Made by a program: the position numbers and the translations under genes. DNA of 64,000 nt from Vibrio sp. FE10. GTDB taxonomy: Bacteria; Pseudomonadota; Gammaproteobacteria; Enterobacterales; Vibrionaceae. The stretch spans positions 372,001 to 436,000 of the forward strand of contig NZ_AP028067.1 in the NCBI RefSeq assembly GCF_030297155.1, written 5' to 3'. Below, one piece after another: positions 59,929 through 64,000 of the stretch (within the stretch, counting starts at the first letter, position 1; every line of letters begins with the position of its first letter). The notes under the pieces are model-generated. The model saw only the letters and a program-made list of their open reading frames with translations, had not been told where the DNA came from and made no database searches.

Positions 59929-60337
59929 TTCTCTGTATTCAATCGTGTTTTGAATACCTATGAAACCTTCATTCTTCTCCATTTATCCCTCTTCACTTAT
60001 CTCAATTGAATGAGCCATTTAACTGCTCTTAGCATTGAATAATCCTGCAAATCTCACTTTGGAAAGATCCGTGTCACAAACATTAGCTAGTTAGACTAAA
60101 GTCTAATGCTGACGATATTTTGAGCTAAACTGAACAATAAGCAAATGGCTGTACTTCAGATTTCATCGTATCAAACGGTGCAATAAATAGAGTGTTTACC
60201 AGCAGTAGAAGGATGACACCGTTAACTTAATTCAATGGATTAGCTCGCTTTATCAATAGTTTGAAGCGAAGTAGTCGAATTAGGTTAGCTGGAGCAAGCA
60301 TTTGGGGATCATACTGTCGAGTGAAAAGAGGCGTGGT
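59929..60337. other. Region upstream of the small membrane protein gene
   Basis: This 409-bp region has no recognised gene. It contains a perfect 16-bp palindrome (60091-60106) and probably the promoter of the 43-residue frame that follows. Confidence 0.5.
60091..60106. promoter_or_regulatory. Perfect palindrome TTAGACT-AA-AGTCTAA
   Basis: A 7-2-7 inverted repeat with an outer AGC/GCT pairing nearby. The symmetry and spacing suit a dimeric regulator such as a NarL/FixJ-type response regulator; the binder is unknown. It lies about 230 bp before the small membrane protein gene. Confidence 0.45.
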
Positions 60338-60469
60338 ATGTTTGTCGATTTTTTAGTGAGATTGACCATAGGCACATTAGCCATTCTTGGTTTTCAACTG
60401 AGTGCGTTATATTTTTTACCTATGGTGCTGTTACTCAATACTCATCACAAAGAGTTTTTTGGTTGGTAG
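60338..60469 (+). CDS. Small single-pass membrane protein (43 aa)
   Basis: A 43-codon frame begins at ATG 60338 and ends at TAG 60467-60469. AAGAGG lies seven bases before the ATG. The product is hydrophobic from about residue 9 to 33 (LTIGTLAILGFQLSALYFLP, then MVLLL), with aspartate and arginine before and NTHHKEFFGW after. It therefore looks like a one- or two-helix inner-membrane protein. A strong bidirectional terminator follows 35 bp later. I do not recognise the family. Start signal, membrane character and the terminator together support a real gene. Confidence 0.6.
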   Translation: MFVDFLVRLTIGTLAILGFQLSALYFLPMVLLLNTHHKEFFGW

Positions 60470-60501
60470 TTTAACGACTGTATAGTTTGAGTAACAGTAA
60501 A

Positions 60502-60533
60502 GCAAAACGGAGCCATTGGGCTCCGTTTTTATA
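60502..60533. terminator. Bidirectional terminator, small membrane protein / gntR
   Basis: AAAACGGAGCC / GGCTCCGTTTT, an 11-bp perfect stem with a four-base loop, has A residues left and a T run right. Confidence 0.9.
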
Positions 60534-60554
60534 TGGTTAGAATCTATCTTGGCT

Positions 60555-61214
60555 TTATGCCGCTTCGATAACTTCTTCAATTCGTTTCATTGAGCTTAAC
60601 AGGTGTTGATCCAGTAGCTCTGTCGCTTGATCGACATTTTTAGCCAGTACTAACTTCATGATCATTTCGTGTTCATCGATATTGAACAGGTCGTCTGTCA
60701 CCGTTTCAGCCGACAGGACTAGGAAACGATAACGCTTAACTTGGTTGATCAAGTCATCAAAGAATTTAAACATGTTCTCTGAATCCGCGCCTTCAAGCAA
60801 TGATACATGGAACTGTTGGTGACGTTCTTCCCACTCAGCGCAGTCAAACTCTTCTGCCACATATTGGATTTTAGACAGTTTATGGTAAGACGTCAGTACT
60901 TCTAATTCCCAGCTTTCATCGCCTGATGAAATGGCTTTTTTAAGCAAAACTGAAGAGACAACACGAAGGCTTTCGTACAAATCGTTAAGCTCTTTCTTTG
61001 ATACCGGAGATACCCAGCAGCCTTTTTGTGGCTCTAGTTTTACGTACTTGCTCCAAGACAATTGTACTAAAGCTTCACGAATTGGCGATGCGCCCACGTT
61101 GTATCTACTTTTTAGATCAGCAACAACGAGTTTTTGGCCAGGGAGTAATTCACCATTCAGGATATCTTGGCGAATCATTTTCGATACTTTATCAGTGAGA
61201 GTAGGACTAGACAT
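60555..61214 (-). CDS. GntR family transcriptional regulator (FCD type)
   Basis: This is a FadR/GntR-type regulator of 219 residues. The winged helix-turn-helix (about 1-72) shows LPGQKLVVADLKSRYNVGASPIREALVQLSWSKYVKLEPQKGCWVSPVS. The helical FCD ligand domain follows. The frame extends to 61226. I chose 61214 because GAGG lies seven bases upstream and the protein then begins MSSPTLTDKVSKMI. Its effector and targets are unknown. It stands alone, convergent with the small membrane protein gene and downstream of pykF on the same strand, separated by the pykF terminator. Confidence 0.9.
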   Translation of the reverse strand: MSSPTLTDKVSKMIRQDILNGELLPGQKLVVADLKSRYNVGASPIREALVQLSWSKYVKLEPQKGCWVSPVSKKELNDLYESLRVVSSVLLKKAISSGDESWELEVLTSYHKLSKIQYVAEEFDCAEWEERHQQFHVSLLEGADSENMFKFFDDLINQVKRYRFLVLSAETVTDDLFNIDEHEMIMKLVLAKNVDQATELLDQHLLSSMKRIEEVIEAA

Positions 61215-61353
61215 TACAAACCTCATGTATATATTTGATTTCTAGTCTGCTAATCCGTCTCTTAGAAAGAGTCAATTGGAAGTTAACAGTACGTAGTTCT
61301 ATTATGTATTGATAATACAGCGTACTGAAAAGTTAGGCAAGATATTGTTTCAT

Positions 61354-61382
61354 AAAAAAAGAGGGCCGAAGCCCTCTTTTAT
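61354..61382 (-). terminator. Terminator after pykF
   Basis: On the - strand AAAAGAGGGC-TTCG-GCCCTCTTTT, a 10-bp stem with a stable TTCG tetraloop, is followed by a T run. Confidence 0.95.
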
Positions 61383-61406
61383 ATTTTATTGCGTTGCTGC
61401 TCTCGA

Positions 61407-62819
61407 TTATAGAACGTGAACAGACGCTGTGTTTGTAGTACCAGAAGCTACTAGAGCACCAGAAACCATAACTACGATGTCGCCTTTGTTACCTAGGCCA
61501 GATTGTAGAGCGATTTCTTTACCGTTGATGTAGAAAGCGTCTGTGTTCTCGATAGAGTCAACAAGAACTGGCTTAACACCTTTAGTAAGAACTAGCTGTG
61601 CAGCTGTCTTTTCGTTAGTTGTTAGAGCCAGAATGTTTGCAGTTGGGAAGTACTTACGTACTGAACGTGCAGACTTACCGCCTTCAGTTGCAACAACGAT
61701 TAGAGGAGCAGCTAGCTTCTCAGCAGTGTCTACCGCGCCTTTACATACTGCTTCAGTGATGCGTAGACGTGGGCTGTCTAGACGAGAACCTAGTTCAGCT
61801 TTAAGAGCTGAATCAGTACGGTTCGCGATTTGAGCCATGATAGTAACAGCTTCAACTGGGTACTTACCTTTAGCAGTTTCACCAGAAAGCATTACTGCAT
61901 CAGTACCATCCATGATTGCGTTCGCAACGTCACCCGCTTCTGCGCGAGTTGGACGTGGGTTGCTGATCATAGAGTCAAGCATTTGAGTTGCAGTGATAAC
62001 CATCTTACGTGCACGGTTACACTTCTCGATCATCATTTTCTGAGCGAAGATTACTTCTTCAGCTGGGATTTCAACACCTAGGTCACCACGAGCAACCATG
62101 ATGCCGTCAGAAGCTTCAAGGATTGAATCGAAGTTATCTACACCTTCTTGGTTTTCAATCTTAGAAATGATGTGGATGTTTTCGCCACCGTTAGCGTTTA
62201 GAAGCTCACGGATTTCTTTAACATCGTCTTCTTTACGGATGAAAGAAGCAGCTACGAAATCAACGCCTTGCTCACAACCAAACTTAAGGTCAGCTTTGTC
62301 TTTCTCAGAAAGAGCTGGAAGTTGAACAGAAACGCCAGGAAGGTTAACACCTTTGTTTTCGCCTAGAGCACCGTTGTTAAGAACTTTACACTTAACTTCA
62401 GTTTCTGTTGTTGCGATAACTTCCATTTCGATTAGGCCGTCATCAACAAGGATAGTGTTACCTGCTGTTAGGTCTTTAGCGAAACCTAGGTAAGTTACTG
62501 CTACTACGTCTTTGTTACCAACAACTGTTGCGTCAGTTGTGAAAGTGAACTCTTGACCAGCTACTAGATCTACGTCGTTACCATCTTCAAGTTTGATAGT
62601 ACGGATTTCAGGACCTTTAGTATCTAGAAGGATAGCAAGTTGCTCACCTTTGTTTTCCATTACTTTACGGAAGTTCGCGATACGAGTGCCGTGTTCTGCG
62701 AAATCACCGTGAGAGAAGTTAAGACGCATAACGTTCATGCCAGCATCTACTAGTTCAGTTAGCTTCTCTACAGATTCAGTTTTAGGGCCAATCGTACATA
62801 CGATTTTGGTCTTTTTCAT
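61407..62819 (-). CDS. pykF: Pyruvate kinase I
   Basis: Pyruvate kinase makes pyruvate and ATP from phosphoenolpyruvate and ADP at the end of glycolysis. The 470-residue protein matches the PykF type closely: [39 protein letters not shown], the catalytic [13 protein letters not shown] and [16 protein letters not shown], the signature [10 protein letters not shown], and the ending [21 protein letters not shown]. PykF enzymes are activated by fructose 1,6-bisphosphate. The 429-bp upstream region contains a perfect palindrome; a Cra site is possible (TTGAATC near 62993) but weak. Confidence 0.98.
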   Translation of the reverse strand: MKKTKIVCTIGPKTESVEKLTELVDAGMNVMRLNFSHGDFAEHGTRIANFRKVMENKGEQLAILLDTKGPEIRTIKLEDGNDVDLVAGQEFTFTTDATVVGNKDVVAVTYLGFAKDLTAGNTILVDDGLIEMEVIATTETEVKCKVLNNGALGENKGVNLPGVSVQLPALSEKDKADLKFGCEQGVDFVAASFIRKEDDVKEIRELLNANGGENIHIISKIENQEGVDNFDSILEASDGIMVARGDLGVEIPAEEVIFAQKMMIEKCNRARKMVITATQMLDSMISNPRPTRAEAGDVANAIMDGTDAVMLSGETAKGKYPVEAVTIMAQIANRTDSALKAELGSRLDSPRLRITEAVCKGAVDTAEKLAAPLIVVATEGGKSARSVRKYFPTANILALTTNEKTAAQLVLTKGVKPVLVDSIENTDAFYINGKEIALQSGLGNKGDIVVMVSGALVASGTTNTASVHVL

Positions 62820-62963
62820 GGAAGGTACTCTCCGGTAAGTATTGTTACAATTTGAAATTTATTTAAGTTCTGAAGATTGGTCCGCTACATCAACATTTTG
62901 TGCCTGTTGTGTAAAAGCGCGGGACTTCCAATATGTCCTTCAGAGTTGTAAGTCTTTCATCAA

Positions 62964-62986
62964 TTTTAGTCATTTTATGACTAAAA
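62964..62986. promoter_or_regulatory. Perfect inverted repeat upstream of pykF
   Basis: TTTTAGTCAT and ATGACTAAAA surround TTT. It lies 145-167 bp before pykF. It could be an operator or a small hairpin; the binder is not known. Confidence 0.45.
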
Positions 62987-63184
62987 GATTTTGATTCAAC
63001 GTCGGGTTTCTGTGACTTACACCAATATATCAGGTGAAAGTTGCAGAAAAATAACGGTCAGTTTTGTAATTTTTTTTCTTTTCGGGTGCGGATTCTACCA
63101 CCTAATGAGTTCAATATCACTGCTTAACAATTGTCTTAGGACAAGGTTTCATCGCTATTTATTAATTTTTTGGATCAAAATAAA

Positions 63185-63231
63185 TGGACTAAATAGTTTC
63201 GTTGTAACTATAATATGTTTCATATCGAAAC
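63185..63231 (+). promoter_or_regulatory. Promoter and operator of the DeoR-type gene
   Basis: TGGACT (63185-63190) and TATAAT (63209-63214) are 18 bp apart. GTTTCATATCGAAAC (63217-63231), a GTTTC/GAAAC inverted repeat, overlaps the likely start of transcription. GTTTCGTT (63196-63203) lies between the boxes. The layout suggests autorepression. Confidence 0.55.
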
Positions 63232-63248
63232 TTAATGGCCTTTTCTAA

Positions 63249-64000
63249 ATGTCGAAACGAAACACCCAGCTCAGAAGACATGCAATTTCTAATCTAGTGA
63301 ATGAAAAGGGGGAGGTTAGTGTTGATGAATTATCCGCTAAGTTCGAAACCTCAGAGGTCACGATTAGAAAGGACTTGGCGTCTTTAGAGAAAAACGGTCA
63401 GCTTTTACGCCGTTATGGTGGTGCGATTTCATTACCGAAAGAGGTTGTGAACGAAGAACTGGGTCAAAAAGTTTCGACTCGAAAGATTTCATTAGCAAAA
63501 GCCGCTGCAGATTTGATTCGCGACCATAATCGCATTGTCATCGATAGTGGCAGCACTACCGGCGCCTTGATTCAGCAGCTTAATACTAAGCGTGGTTTGG
63601 TTGTTATGACCAATTCATTGCACGTTGCTAATGCGCTTAATGAGCTTGAAAGCGAACCAACGTTATTAATGACGGGTGGTACTTGGGATACCCATTCGGA
63701 TTCTTTCCAAGGCAAAGTCGCGGAGTCAGTACTTCGTGCTTACGATTTTGACCAATTGTTTATTGGAGCTGATGGTATCGACCTTGATAGAGGCACGACC
63801 ACGTTCAATGAATTGATTGGCCTGAGCAAAGTTATGGCTGAAGTGTCACGAGAAGTGATCGTGATGGTTGAGTCTGAAAAAGTGGGACGAAAGATCCCTA
63901 ATCTGGAATTAGCGTGGGAACACATCGATATTTTGATTACTGATACAGACTTGGACAAAGAATTCCAAGCAAGTATTGAATCACATGACGTTCGAGTGAT
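63249..64000 (+). CDS. DeoR/GlpR family transcriptional regulator, 5' part
   Basis: The frame runs open from ATG 63249 to the window edge, about 250 codons with no stop. It begins MSKRNTQLRRHAISNLVNEKG. The DeoR helix-turn-helix is VSVDELSAKFETSEVTIRKDLASLEKNGQLLRRYGGAI. The sugar-phosphate-binding domain has VIDSGSTTGALI, LLMTGGTWD, FIGADGID and MVESEKVGRK, all typical. Only a few residues are missing. In Vibrio a DeoR-type gene often precedes glmS next to pykF, so an amino-sugar role is plausible but inferred. The start has no strong ribosome binding site. Confidence 0.9.
   Translation, partial: MSKRNTQLRRHAISNLVNEKGEVSVDELSAKFETSEVTIRKDLASLEKNGQLLRRYGGAISLPKEVVNEELGQKVSTRKISLAKAAADLIRDHNRIVIDSGSTTGALIQQLNTKRGLVVMTNSLHVANALNELESEPTLLMTGGTWDTHSDSFQGKVAESVLRAYDFDQLFIGADGIDLDRGTTTFNELIGLSKVMAEVSREVIVMVESEKVGRKIPNLELAWEHIDILITDTDLDKEFQASIESHDVRV

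Larger units (their letters stand above)
62820..63248. other. Divergent regulatory region pykF / deoR-type gene
   Basis: This 429-bp region contains the pykF upstream region with a perfect inverted repeat (62964-62986), and the promoter and operator of the DeoR-type gene (63185-63231). I see no further gene. Confidence 0.65.

Noticed and set aside
59929..60337. Possible small RNA upstream of the 43-residue frame
   Set aside because: No promoter and terminator pair frames an independent RNA here. The only terminator lies after the small frame.
63740..63958. 72-codon - strand frame at the window end
   Set aside because: It is antisense to the conserved effector domain of the DeoR-type regulator and shows no start signal.

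Overview
This window is ordinary core chromosome of a Vibrio, most like the larger chromosome of a Splendidus-type species. The evidence is the protein sequences, the moderate base composition by eye, and the gene order. That order includes mreC-mreD-maf-rng-yhdP-nit-tldD, argR/mdh, ispB/rplU-rpmA-obgE, lptD-surA-pdxA-rsmA-apaG-apaH, leuABCD, leuO, ilvIH and pykF. The species call is inference. I found no rRNA, tRNA, CRISPR array, prophage, integron or complete insertion sequence.

Layout. 1-9.4 kb holds the end of the mre shape operon, then maf (with an unusual internal repeat), RNase G, the giant AsmA-like YhdP, a nitrilase-family amidase and TldD, all on +. 9.5-18.1 kb holds a PIN-PhoH ATPase, RapA, a divergent NRAMP-like transporter, RluA, a D-2-hydroxyacid dehydrogenase and a universal stress protein. 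18.2-22 kb is a TAXI-type TRAP uptake system whose mRNA probably runs on into the stress protein gene. 22.3-30 kb holds argR, mdh, a 63-residue unknown, ispB, rplU-rpmA, obgE, a MITE-like element, yjjP-yjjB and folA. 30-37 kb is the lptD-surA-pdxA-rsmA-apaG-apaH envelope and metabolism operon on -, with djlA divergent. 37.8-39.3 kb holds DUF924 and DUF547 genes.

39.5-44.6 kb is the leuABCD operon on -. I could reconstruct its promoter, a leucine-rich leader peptide (leuL), the antiterminator pairing and the attenuator terminator. 44.9-50 kb is a TetR-controlled RND efflux pair with a 32-bp palindromic operator. 50.2-57.9 kb holds a PAP2 phosphatase, an MJ1255-type glycosyltransferase, leuO, a long-chain acyl-CoA ligase and ilvIH. 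Branched-chain amino acid synthesis and its global regulator LeuO are thus clustered. 58-64 kb holds a membrane PAS-GGDEF diguanylate cyclase, a probable 43-residue membrane protein, a GntR regulator, pykF and a DeoR-type regulator cut by the window edge.

No clearly new multi-gene system is visible. The points most worth a second look are the six tandem heptads around the Maf active-site motif, the NRAMP homologue without the metal-binding motifs, six GATC sites in 40 bp upstream of obgE, the complete leu attenuator, the small membrane protein at 60.3 kb, the MITE-like element immediately before yjjP, and the structured leader of rplU.
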